Positions 1-6,092 of a DNA stretch of 8,121 nt are shown here, piece after piece. Numbering within the stretch: the first letter of the stretch is position 1; every line of letters begins with the position of its first letter. This DNA comes from Methanomassiliicoccaceae archaeon (GTDB lineage Archaea > Thermoplasmatota > Thermoplasmata > Methanomassiliicoccales > Methanomethylophilaceae): assembly GCA_009776625.1 (NCBI GenBank), contig WRNL01000068.1, positions 1 to 8,121 of the forward strand, written 5' to 3'. The position numbers and the translations under genes were made by a program. Under the pieces are notes generated by a model, which saw nothing but the letters and a program-made list of their open reading frames with translations, searched no databases and was not told the DNA's origin.

Positions 1-991
1 GGAGGTACATGTCCGAGAGGGTGAACCTTCCTGACAGCATGACGGCTGCGAGCCTCTCCATGGCCTCGTCGTCGTCGATCTCCGCCTTCGCCAGGCTGAC
101 GAGGGCGGCGAGGTCGCCCATCCCCAGAAGCCTCGATATGAACCTGTCGGCGTTGAACGGCTCGAGCTCGCGTATGTGCTCCCCCGTGCCTATGAACATT
201 ATCCTCGCGTCGGTCCTAGCGACCGCGGACAGGGCGCCCCCGCCCTTCGCGGTGCCGTCCATCTTCGTCAGGATCACCCCGGTCACGCCGACGGCCCTGT
301 GGAACGCCTCCGCCTGCGGCCCGGCCTGCTGCCCCACCTGCGAGTCCAGGACAAGCACCCTCTCCTCCGGCCTGGCCGCCTCCGCGATGTCCTTGAGCTC
401 CTGTATGAGGTCTTCCTCCAGCGCATGGCGCCCCGACGTGTCTATGATGACTATCTTCTTGTCCGAGAACCTCGCCTTGCCGTTCCTGACTATCTCCGCC
501 GCGTTGGGGTTGCCGGGCTCGCCGTAGACGTCCACGTTTATCTTCGCCCCCAGCTGCTGAAGCTGGTCGAGGGCGCCCGGCCTGTACACGTCGGCGCCGA
601 TGAGCCCCACGCTGAACCCCTTCTTGGAGAGGTACAGGGCTAGCTTCCCCGTCGTGGTGGTCTTCCCCTGCCCGTATAGGCCGACCATCATTATGGTCTG
701 CGGCACCATCTCGAGGCCTTTGCCGTTGTCGAGGAGCGACACCATCTCCTTGTAGATTATCTGTATGATGTGGTCCTTGGTGCTCCTCCCCGCTGGGGGC
801 TTCTCGTTCAGCGCCCGCTCTTGGATCCTGTTCGTGATCTCCAGCACGAGCTGCACGTTCACGTCCGCCTGCAGGAGGGCGCGCTGGAGCTCTTTCGACA
901 CCTCCCTGATCAGACCCTCGTCGATGACGGAGGAGCCGCCTATGTGCGAGATCACGTCCCTGAGCGATTTTCCCAATCCATCCAGAACCAT
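1..991 (-). CDS. srp54: Signal recognition particle GTPase SRP54 (partial, C-terminal end missing)
   Basis: SRP54 binds 7S RNA and signal sequences and, with its receptor FtsY, delivers ribosome-nascent chain complexes to the membrane. The frame reads from an ATG at 991 down to the window edge, giving 330 residues. The N domain covers about residues 1-95. The G domain follows with P-loop GLYGQGKT (104-111), DVYRPGA (134-140), DTSGRH (184-189), TKMDGTAKGGGA (242-253) and FIGTGEHI (266-273). ISRLLGMGD (285-293) closes the NG part. GRFTLSDMY (321-329) is the typical beginning of the methionine-rich M domain, most of which lies outside; the family is usually near 450 residues. A GAGGG element sits 8 bases before the start, on the minus strand at 1000-1004. 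The P-loop has YGQ where most relatives have QGS. The family call is very secure from these motifs. Confidence 0.96.
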   Translation of the reverse strand, partial: MVLDGLGKSLRDVISHIGGSSVIDEGLIREVSKELQRALLQADVNVQLVLEITNRIQERALNEKPPAGRSTKDHIIQIIYKEMVSLLDNGKGLEMVPQTIMMVGLYGQGKTTTTGKLALYLSKKGFSVGLIGADVYRPGALDQLQQLGAKINVDVYGEPGNPNAAEIVRNGKARFSDKKIVIIDTSGRHALEEDLIQELKDIAEAARPEERVLVLDSQVGQQAGPQAEAFHRAVGVTGVILTKMDGTAKGGGALSAVARTDARIMFIGTGEHIRELEPFNADRFISRLLGMGDLAALVSLAKAEIDDDEAMERLAAVMLSGRFTLSDMYL

Positions 992-1122
992 ACGATATGC
1001 CCTCTATGCAAAAGTGATATTTAGAATGTGTTAAGTGCGGGAACAGGCCAGCCAGTCAGAAGGGATGGGATGCACTCTACAGAACTGACCTTTTTCCCCG
1101 ATTGTACTGATTGTCTAAGAAC

Positions 1123-1137
1123 CTATATAAGTGTTTC
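1123..1137 (-). promoter_or_regulatory. Candidate TATA box and BRE for srp54
   Basis: On the minus strand GAAACAC is followed by TTATATAG, a good archaeal BRE plus box A. Initiation about 25 bases later would fall near 1100 and give a leader of roughly 110 bases before the srp54 ATG at 991. That is long compared with the other leaders suggested in this window, so the assignment is tentative. The same AT core can also be read on the plus strand (CTATATAA), but no plus-strand gene follows it. Confidence 0.45.
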
Positions 1138-1211
1138 TAACCCACAGGGGCATGAAACGGCTCTTTCTTTCGCTTTGGCTGTCCTGTTTACATATTTTTG
1201 CCCCTGTTTTC

Positions 1212-1218
1212 AAAAAAA
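1212..1218 (-). terminator. T-run candidate terminator of the coiled-coil gene
   Basis: On the minus strand a run of seven T residues follows about 110 bases after the stop codon of the coiled-coil gene, after a GC-rich hairpin-forming stretch. U-rich tracts end transcription in archaea. The same bases read as an A-run on the plus strand, where they could instead serve as a BRE next to the TATA-like sequence 1220-1227, so the role is ambiguous. Confidence 0.35.
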
Positions 1219-1325
1219 GTATATAAACGGGATGCCGCGGACGGCCGGTGGCGGGATCCCGCGCCGCGCCGCCTCGCGGAGAGGGTGTAAGGGGTTTGGC
1301 GACCCGCCGGGGCGGGCCCGTGTGC

Positions 1326-2894
1326 TCAGAGGTAGCCCGACTTCTGGAGCGTCATCAGGTTCTCCGTGCTGAGCTTCTCGCCCGCCTTGAAGCGCTCGAA
1401 GATGTCCTTGGCCTCCTTCTTGTACTCGTTGTCGACCCTCTTCTTCTTCGCCGCGGTCTTCTTGTTCCTCATGCCGGCGACGTCCTTGTCCATGTCGTGG
1501 ACGGACTTGATCTGCTCGATGTGCTTCTTGTGCTCCTCGTCGGCCGACTGCTTGCACTCGATGAACTTCGCCTGCGCCGCGTCCGCCTCCTTCCTCAGCG
1601 AGTCCGCCTCCTCGTAGAGCCTCAGCATCTTGTCGTGCGAGGACTGTGCGGCCTCCGCATGCTCCGCCACCTGGCGGTGGGCGGCCTCTGCCTCGACTTT
1701 CGCCTCCTTGAGCCGCTGGATGACCTCCTTGATCTCCCCGCTCTGCTCTTGGGTCTTCTCCTTCTCGTCTATCTGCTTGGCGATGGTCGATATCAGCTTG
1801 ACGATCTCGTTCTCCTTGTCCTTGCCGAGGGATTCCGTCTGCTGCTTGTACTCCAGGTCCTTGAGCTGCTTCTTCAGCTGCTTCACGTTGGCCTCGTTCT
1901 TGTCATCGTTCGGCCTCTCCGGCCTCAGCTGGGCGATCTGGTCCTTCAGGGCGGTGACGGCACGGTTCTTCTCGTCCCTCACGACCTTGGTCTCCCTCAC
2001 CTTCTGGTTGAAGGAGTCCCTCTCCTCCCTGCACCTGCCGGCCTCGTCGACGAGCTCGCGGACCCTGACGTTCAGGGAGTCCCTCTTCGCCTTCCATTCC
2101 TTGGTCTGGTTGTTCAGCTCGTCCCTGAGGCGCCTGTGCCTCTCCGCGTCGTTGTTGAGGATGCTGCGCTTCTGCTCCAGGCTGGAGAGCTCGTCCGCAG
2201 ACACGGGGCTCTCATCCTCCGATGCCGCGTCCGCCGCCTCGGGGTCCGCCAGGGGCTCTGCCCCGATATCCACAGGCTCCACGGCCGCCGCGGGCTCCGC
2301 CTCTTTGGGTGCCTTCGGCGCTTTCGGCGCCTTGGGCGGCTTCACGGCAACAGGCTCTTCAACCGCCTCCGCAGGAACCTCCAACGCCGGCTCCGCCGGC
2401 ACTGACACGGTTTCCGCCGGCTCAGCAGCGACCGTCTCTTCGACAGGCACCGCCGGCTCCACGGGCTCCGCCTCCGCAGGGGTCTCGGCAGGCTCTGCCA
2501 TGACCTCCAGGGGCTCCGAGACGACCGGTTCTTCGACGGGCTCCGCTGGCTCCACGGGCTCCGCCTCCGCAGGGGTCTCGGCAGGCTCTGCCATGACCTC
2601 CAGGGGCTCCGAGACGACCGGTTCTTCGACGGGCGCCGCCGGCTCCACGGGGGCGTCCGCCTCCGCGGCCTCCGCCGGCTCCTTGGCCTTCGCCGCTTTC
2701 GGGGCCCTCTTGGCCTTCGGCGGCTTCGCAGCGGCCGCATCTTCCACGGCCTCCGTAGCCTCCTGCTCTGCGGCCTCTGCCGCTGGCGTCTCGATCACAA
2801 CTGCCTGTTCTCCAAGAGCGTCGACGCTATCCTGCGCCGACTCCTGCGCTTCCTGAGAATCGTCCTGTTGAACTTCCTCCACAAACTCATCCAT
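1326..2894 (-). CDS. COG1340-type archaeal coiled-coil protein with long Pro/Ala/Glu-rich N-terminal region
   Basis: The 522-residue product has two unlike halves. Residues 1-230 are low complexity: acidic and rich in P, A, E and V, interrupted by lysine-proline patches at 57-71 and 185-197 (KPPKAPKAPKAPK). They contain a nearly exact 31-residue tandem duplication (82-112 and 113-143). Residues about 232-505 are highly charged and heptad-like, a long coiled coil. The tail GEKLSTENLMTLQKSGYL resembles the C-terminus of archaeal COG1340 coiled-coil proteins, whose function is unknown and which are sometimes mislabelled phosphoserine phosphatases. There is no signal peptide or membrane segment, so it is probably cytoplasmic. 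An in-frame TGA just upstream makes the ATG at 2894 the furthest possible start. A TATA box lies at 2955-2962 on the minus strand. It is divergent from purB. COG1340 membership is from recall of the C-terminal pattern. Confidence 0.82.
   Translation of the reverse strand: MDEFVEEVQQDDSQEAQESAQDSVDALGEQAVVIETPAAEAAEQEATEAVEDAAAAKPPKAKRAPKAAKAKEPAEAAEADAPVEPAAPVEEPVVSEPLEVMAEPAETPAEAEPVEPAEPVEEPVVSEPLEVMAEPAETPAEAEPVEPAVPVEETVAAEPAETVSVPAEPALEVPAEAVEEPVAVKPPKAPKAPKAPKEAEPAAAVEPVDIGAEPLADPEAADAASEDESPVSADELSSLEQKRSILNNDAERHRRLRDELNNQTKEWKAKRDSLNVRVRELVDEAGRCREERDSFNQKVRETKVVRDEKNRAVTALKDQIAQLRPERPNDDKNEANVKQLKKQLKDLEYKQQTESLGKDKENEIVKLISTIAKQIDEKEKTQEQSGEIKEVIQRLKEAKVEAEAAHRQVAEHAEAAQSSHDKMLRLYEEADSLRKEADAAQAKFIECKQSADEEHKKHIEQIKSVHDMDKDVAGMRNKKTAAKKKRVDNEYKKEAKDIFERFKAGEKLSTENLMTLQKSGYL
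2455..2640. repeat. 93-bp tandem duplication inside the coiled-coil gene
   Basis: Two adjacent copies, 2455-2547 and 2548-2640, differ by only two substitutions near their ends (CTCCGCT against CGCCGCC). A third copy begins at 2641 (GGCTCCACGG) and then diverges. A degenerate relative lies just before 2455. Each copy encodes 31 residues of the Pro/Glu/Val-rich region. Near identity at third positions means the duplication is recent or kept alike by slippage or conversion. The period is a multiple of three, so copy-number change keeps the frame. Confidence 0.93.
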
Positions 2895-2954
2895 AAATCA
2901 TCACTCATTCGTTCGACTCGGCCATAAGCAAAAGTATGGCCCACTTTGAGCCGT

Positions 2955-2962
2955 TATATAAA
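2955..2962 (-). promoter_or_regulatory. TATA box of the coiled-coil gene
   Basis: The minus strand reads TTTATATA here, a near-consensus archaeal box A. Initiation about 25 bases downstream would be near 2930, leaving a leader of about 35-40 bases before the ATG at 2894. The sequence also reads TTATATAA on the plus strand (2954-2961), so a plus-strand transcript into the purB upstream region is possible. A second AT element, ATTTATAAGG, lies at 2970-2979. Confidence 0.6.
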
Positions 2963-3078
2963 GGTATCATTTATAAGGGTTTCTACAACGCGCTGGCGCC
3001 CGCGAGCGCCTTTGCCGCTGACACGGCCCCCGCCGATGCCGGCGACTGCCCGCAGGGAAGCCGGGATGCCCTCATAGG

Positions 3079-3086
3079 TTTAAATA
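3079..3086 (+). promoter_or_regulatory. TATA box of purB
   Basis: TTTAAATA is a consensus archaeal box A. Its centre lies 33 bases before the ATG at 3116, so transcription should begin only a few bases before the start codon. That predicts a leaderless or nearly leaderless mRNA and decides the start, because the longer open frame from 2936 would place this promoter inside the coding sequence. Confidence 0.75.
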
Positions 3087-3115
3087 ACTCTATTCAATCC
3101 GACACCCGATATCAG

Positions 3116-4483
3116 ATGGATGGCCATGTTTGCCCCCTTGACAATAGATACGGCCGGGACAGGATGAGGGCGGTGTTCTCCGAAGAGAGCCGCGTCCTGT
3201 ACCAGATGAGGGTCGAGGCAGCCCTCGCGGCGGCGCAAGCCGCGGTGGGGGTCATCAGCGAGGAGGCCGCTACGGAGATAGCGAGGGTCGCCTCGCCCGG
3301 CGTGGTCAGCATGGACCGCGTCAAGGAGATCGAGGGGGTGACCAGCCACGACGTCATGGCGGTGGCCAAGGCAATGACCGAGCAGTGCCGCGGGGACGCG
3401 GGGAAACACGTCCATCTGGGCGCGACCTCCAACGACATAATCGACACAGCCGCCGCCCTCCAGATAAGGGACGCGATGGCGATAATCCTGGAGGATGTGG
3501 ACATCCTCGTCTACACGCTCGCGGGGATCGCCAAACGGGAGAGGGACACGCTGGAGGTGGGGAGGACCCATGCGCAGTTCGCGCTGCCCATAACGTTCGG
3601 CTTCAAGATGGCCGGGTACATAGCGGAGATGCTCAGGCACAGGGAGAGGCTGGCCGAGGCCGCGCCCCGCGTCTGCGCCGGCAAGATGGCGGGGGCTGTG
3701 GGCACTGGCGCGGCCTTCGGGAAGGACTTCGACAGGATCCAGGCGCTCGTCATGGACGGCCTGCGGCTCACGTGCGAGCCGGCGGCGACCCAGGTCGTCG
3801 GCCGCGACAGGTACACCGAGCTCGTCTGCCTCCTGGCGAACATCGCGACGTCCCTCGAGCGGTACGGCACCGAGGTGAGGAACCTCCAGAGGTCCGAGAT
3901 AGGCGAGGCCTCGGAGCCGTTCGACGCGGAGAGGCAGGTGGGGAGCTCCACCCTCGCCCAGAAGAGGAACCCCATAGGCTCTGAGAACGTCACCGGCCTG
4001 GCAAGGGTCGTCCGCGGCTTCGTGACGCCGACCTTCGAGAACCAGGTGCTGTGGCACGAGAGGGACCTGTCCAACTCGTCCGCCGAGAGGTTCACGATAC
4101 CGCATGCGTTCGTGCTCCTCGACGAGATGCTCTCGAGGATGGACAAGGTGTTCTCGGGGCTGGAGGTGCATGCCGATCGGATGCTGAGGAACATCGAGTC
4201 GTCCAACGGCCTCATAATGGCCGAGCCGGTGATGATGAGGCTCACCGAGAAGGGCGTCGGCAGGCAGGAGGCGCACGAGATCGTGAGGGGGGCGGCCATG
4301 TCAGCGATCGAGAGGGGCGTCGGCCTCAAGGAGGCCCTTTTGGAAAGGGCGGACGTCACGGACGTCCTGTCCGAGGGAGAGATAGAGTCGGCGATGGAGC
4401 CGGCGAACTACATAGGCGCGGCGGGGGAGATCGTGGACAGGATGGTCTCCGCGGCAGAGGATGCGGTGGGAAGGAAGGTTTGA
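3116..4483 (+). CDS. purB: Adenylosuccinate lyase
   Basis: PurB removes fumarate from adenylosuccinate to give AMP and from SAICAR to give AICAR, acting twice in purine synthesis as a cytosolic homotetramer. The product is 455 residues, usual for the family. It begins in family style (VCPLDNRYG, 5-13). Candidate active-site segments are TSHDV (76-80), HVHLGATSNDIIDT (98-111) and GRTHAQ (149-154). The superfamily signature is GSSTLAQKRNPIGSE (276-290), followed by WHERDLSNSSAER (313-325). The signature has L-A-Q where M-P-H is common, while the serines, K283 and N285 remain. The frame is open back to 2936, but the extra 60 codons lack family similarity and span the TATA box, so the ATG at 3116 is chosen. 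The next gene follows after 2 bases, which suggests one transcript. Confidence 0.95.
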   Translation: MDGHVCPLDNRYGRDRMRAVFSEESRVLYQMRVEAALAAAQAAVGVISEEAATEIARVASPGVVSMDRVKEIEGVTSHDVMAVAKAMTEQCRGDAGKHVHLGATSNDIIDTAAALQIRDAMAIILEDVDILVYTLAGIAKRERDTLEVGRTHAQFALPITFGFKMAGYIAEMLRHRERLAEAAPRVCAGKMAGAVGTGAAFGKDFDRIQALVMDGLRLTCEPAATQVVGRDRYTELVCLLANIATSLERYGTEVRNLQRSEIGEASEPFDAERQVGSSTLAQKRNPIGSENVTGLARVVRGFVTPTFENQVLWHERDLSNSSAERFTIPHAFVLLDEMLSRMDKVFSGLEVHADRMLRNIESSNGLIMAEPVMMRLTEKGVGRQEAHEIVRGAAMSAIERGVGLKEALLERADVTDVLSEGEIESAMEPANYIGAAGEIVDRMVSAAEDAVGRKV

Positions 4484-4485
4484 GC

Positions 4486-4671
4486 ATGGACCCCGAACGG
4501 AAGAGAACCAATATGAAACATGGCGCGATCATAGGCGCCGCCGTCGGCGTAGCGATATTCGTGATGGCGTTCACCATGAACCCCAGCTGGATGCACCTGA
4601 TCTACATACCGATCGCGGCGGCCATGGGCTGGGGCATACAGTACACCAGGGTCGACGACCCCGATGACTGA
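4486..4671 (+). CDS. Small two-helix membrane protein, function unknown
   Basis: A 61-residue ORF begins 2 bases after the purB stop codon. GGAAGGAAGG, at the end of purB, lies a suitable distance upstream as a weak ribosome site, so translation is probably coupled to purB. The N-terminus is basic (MDPERKRTNMKHG). Two hydrophobic segments follow, about residues 13-31 and 36-52, separated by the short polar turn NPSW. The tail is acidic (RVDDPDD). By the positive-inside rule the N-terminus is probably cytoplasmic, with both ends on the same side. I do not recognise a family. The second ATG at codon 10 is a possible alternative start. Hydrophobic pattern, spacing and codon use support a real gene. 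Confidence 0.8.
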   Translation: MDPERKRTNMKHGAIIGAAVGVAIFVMAFTMNPSWMHLIYIPIAAAMGWGIQYTRVDDPDD

Positions 4672-4692
4672 CCCGCCCTGCTCGTTGGGAGA

Positions 4693-4700
4693 TTATATAA
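4693..4700 (+). promoter_or_regulatory. TATA box of the C_GCAxxG_C_C gene
   Basis: TTATATAA lies 22 bases after the stop of the small membrane protein. Initiation about 25 bases downstream (near 4723) would leave a leader of about 30 bases carrying the strong Shine-Dalgarno site at 4741-4747. The cysteine-rich gene therefore appears to be a transcription unit separate from purB. Confidence 0.65.
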
Positions 4701-4740
4701 GATTGCGACACGATGCACCGACGGCGCGTTGCACCACGCC

Positions 4741-4747
4741 AGGAGGT
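4741..4747 (+). promoter_or_regulatory. Strong ribosome binding site deciding the start at 4755
   Basis: AGGAGGT is an almost perfect Shine-Dalgarno sequence and ends 7 bases before the ATG at 4755. It favours that start over the in-frame ATG at 4713. The upstream stretch would add 14 residues (MHRRRVAPRQEVTG) and would contain this site. Confidence 0.8.
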
Positions 4748-4754
4748 AACAGGC

Positions 4755-5171
4755 ATGAGCGACAAGGTCGAGGAGGCGTCCAGGCTCTTCGGGAACGGGA
4801 TGTACTGCTCCCAGGCGATACTGGGGGCGTTCTGCGAGAGGTACGGGATGGACAAGGAGGCCGCTTTCAGGATATCCTGCGGGCTGAACAGCGGCGCCAG
4901 GTGCGCCGAGGTCTGCGGGGCGGTGTCGGGGGCGGTGCTCGTCATCGGCCTGAAGTACGGCGGCTCAAAGGACACGTGCAACATGAGGGCGGAGGAGTTC
5001 GTCGAGCTGTTCAGGGAGAGGCACGGCGAGGTAACCTGCCGCGGCCTCCTGGGGTGCGACGTATTCACGCCTGAGGGGAGGGCGAAGGCGATAGAGAAGG
5101 ATCTCTTCGGGACCGTCTGCAGGGGCGCGGTGGTCAGCGCGGCGCAGATACTCAGCGACCTCGGCTACTGA
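4755..5171 (+). CDS. C_GCAxxG_C_C family cysteine-rich protein (putative redox protein)
   Basis: The 138-residue product matches the C_GCAxxG_C_C family pattern. It has GNGMYCSQAILGAF (13-26), SCGLNSGARCAEVCGAVSGA (41-60), VIGLKYG (63-69), TCRGLLGCD (94-102) and a late cysteine in VCRGAVVSAAQIL (121-133). Nine cysteines stand at 18, 27, 42, 50, 54, 75, 95, 101 and 122, consistent with metal or disulfide redox chemistry, although no reaction is established for the family. No signal peptide or clear membrane helix is visible, and the glycine-rich central segment is only moderately hydrophobic. Such proteins are common in anaerobes. It has its own TATA box and a strong ribosome site, and it ends just before the tRNA-Ala promoter. 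Confidence 0.88.
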   Translation: MSDKVEEASRLFGNGMYCSQAILGAFCERYGMDKEAAFRISCGLNSGARCAEVCGAVSGAVLVIGLKYGGSKDTCNMRAEEFVELFRERHGEVTCRGLLGCDVFTPEGRAKAIEKDLFGTVCRGAVVSAAQILSDLGY

Positions 5172-5254
5172 GCGCCGCCCGTTCTTTCCCCCAATTATGT
5201 GCAAATAGGCGCCTCTCCGAGCGGATAAACGCCATCGTCCCCCCGTTGCCTTAT

Positions 5255-5268
5255 GAAAGCTTTATATC
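5255..5268 (+). promoter_or_regulatory. BRE and TATA box of tRNA-Ala
   Basis: GAAAGC followed by TTTATATC forms a good archaeal BRE and box A. Initiation about 25 bases later falls near 5290, a few bases before the mature tRNA 5' end at 5297. A short leader would be removed by RNase P. Confidence 0.75.
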
Positions 5269-5296
5269 CATTGCGGCGATGGACATCTACCCAAAT

Positions 5297-5370
5297 GGGC
5301 AGGTAAATCAGCCCGGTAGATTGCTACCTTCGCAAGGTAGAGGCCGCGAGTTCGAATCTCGCCCTGTCCA
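5297..5370 (+). tRNA. tRNA-Ala (anticodon CGC)
   Basis: A full cloverleaf can be drawn. The acceptor stem pairs GGGCAGG (5297-5303) with CCTGTCC (5363-5369), including the G3:U70 wobble that is the main alanine identity element. The D stem pairs AATC with GATT. The anticodon stem pairs CTACC with GGTAG around the loop TTCGCAA, giving anticodon CGC at 5331-5333, which reads GCG codons. The T stem pairs GCGAG with CTCGC around TTCGAAT. The discriminator base is A (5370). No CCA is encoded and no intron is present. The D stem is unusually AT-rich. The upstream bases ATCTACC (5285-5291) could pair with GGTAGAT in the D arm (5315-5321), an alternative fold of the precursor. Confidence 0.97.
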
Positions 5371-5474
5371 CTTTCATCCTTAACCTTGACTGTAGGCTGA
5401 CGGACGGACCCGGATTCTGCTGGCTTTGTATCGGAGGGCGGCCTCTTAGATGCCAGGAAACGGTACTCTTGCCG

Positions 5475-5975
5475 TCACCAGTCGAACCCCTCCAACGGCT
5501 CCCCCTTCTCCATGCATTCCTCCAGGTGGTCCGCGTATTCCCCTGGGAAATCAGGCGACCACTCGCAGAGTATGGAGTCGCTCTCCCTCAGGCCCGCCGC
5601 GATCGCCCTGATATATGTGCGGACATCGTCCTTCCTCCCCGCCGCGACGAGCGCCTTGACATCCGCATAGAAATTGTCCTTTATCCTCTCCTCGATCATC
5701 TCGGCCGCATGATCGCCCGGTTCGATGTAACTACGGTACTCGTCGTGCCCGAGGTTCCTGAAGAAGTACTCCTCTTCTTCATCCAGCACATATATGGCGT
5801 CCTTTTTGATCATGTCGAAATCCACGATTATGTGTAAATCGACGACCGCCTTTGCGGCTTTGAGCATCTTCCCCGCCCCGTAGTCCTCTGCCACCGACAT
5901 GATGATGTCCCGCAATGCGCCCGTGTCCAGGCTGGCGACTGTTTCACGGAGCTTGTCTATGTTCTTCTTACCCAT
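5475..5975 (-). CDS. Hypothetical acidic protein
   Basis: The product has 166 residues from the ATG at 5975, or 176 if the in-frame ATG at 6005 is used. It is soluble-looking, acidic and mostly helical in character, with an acidic cluster (LDEEEEYFF), the aromatic segment ILCEWSPDFPGEYAD near the end, and the C-terminus GFDW. No signal peptide, membrane segment or catalytic motif is seen, and I do not recognise the family. The start at 5975 is preferred because a TATA-like ATATAATG on the minus strand (6003-6010) lies about 33 bases before it, the same spacing as at purB, and would overlap the 6005 start codon. The ten extra codons also use CAA and CGT, uncommon in this window. It is divergent from the DUF4143 ATPase across the repeat array and may be functionally paired with it, but that is only positional. 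Confidence 0.7.
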   Translation of the reverse strand: MGKKNIDKLRETVASLDTGALRDIIMSVAEDYGAGKMLKAAKAVVDLHIIVDFDMIKKDAIYVLDEEEEYFFRNLGHDEYRSYIEPGDHAAEMIEERIKDNFYADVKALVAAGRKDDVRTYIRAIAAGLRESDSILCEWSPDFPGEYADHLEECMEKGEPLEGFDW

Positions 5976-6035
5976 GTTCCTCGTACGATGTATCTGTTGT
6001 TCCATTATATCTTCTTCGAATTAGCCGCCGCCGCG

Positions 6036-6049
6036 CCGATGCCTATCGG
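6036..6049. repeat. Short inverted repeat in the divergent promoter region
   Basis: CCGAT and ATCGG flank the four-base loop GCCT. The element lies upstream of the minus-strand hypothetical gene and beside a GC-rich stretch (6050-6069). It could be an operator or a chance hairpin. Confidence 0.35.
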
Positions 6050-6092
6050 GGGGTTATGGGGGCGGCCCCTTTGAAAATATGACGCGGTCGCA

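Larger units (their letters stand above)
992..1325. other. Intergenic region with two TATA-like boxes and GC-rich hairpins
   Basis: No convincing gene lies in these 334 bases. The srp54-proximal half (about 992-1227) is AT-richer and holds TATA-like boxes at 1123-1130 and 1220-1227. It also holds a 9-bp inverted repeat, ACAGGGGCA at 1144-1152 and TGCCCCTGT at 1199-1207. The half next to the coiled-coil gene (1228-1323) is very GC-rich with four short hairpins in a row. It is either the 3' untranslated region and terminator of the minus-strand coiled-coil gene or an unannotated RNA. Open frames crossing it have no codon structure and no family resemblance. Confidence 0.6.

Noticed and set aside
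9..643. Plus-strand open frames in the first 650 bases
   Set aside because: They are antisense to srp54, whose GTPase motifs are all intact on the minus strand.
1248..2405. Long plus-strand open frame opposite the coiled-coil gene
   Set aside because: Leu/Arg-rich translation is the expected antisense of a Glu/Lys/Ala-rich coiled coil; no family features.
2936..3115. Sixty-codon N-terminal extension of purB
   Set aside because: It has no resemblance to adenylosuccinate lyase, contains the TTTAAATA promoter box, and precedes a family-typical start at 3116.
3080..4276. Long minus-strand open frame opposite purB
   Set aside because: It is a shadow of a high-GC coding sequence. The plus strand carries all the lyase motifs.
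5371..5474. Small RNA or att site after tRNA-Ala
   Set aside because: No second copy of the tRNA 3' end, no hairpin plus T-run and no promoter were found in these 104 bases.
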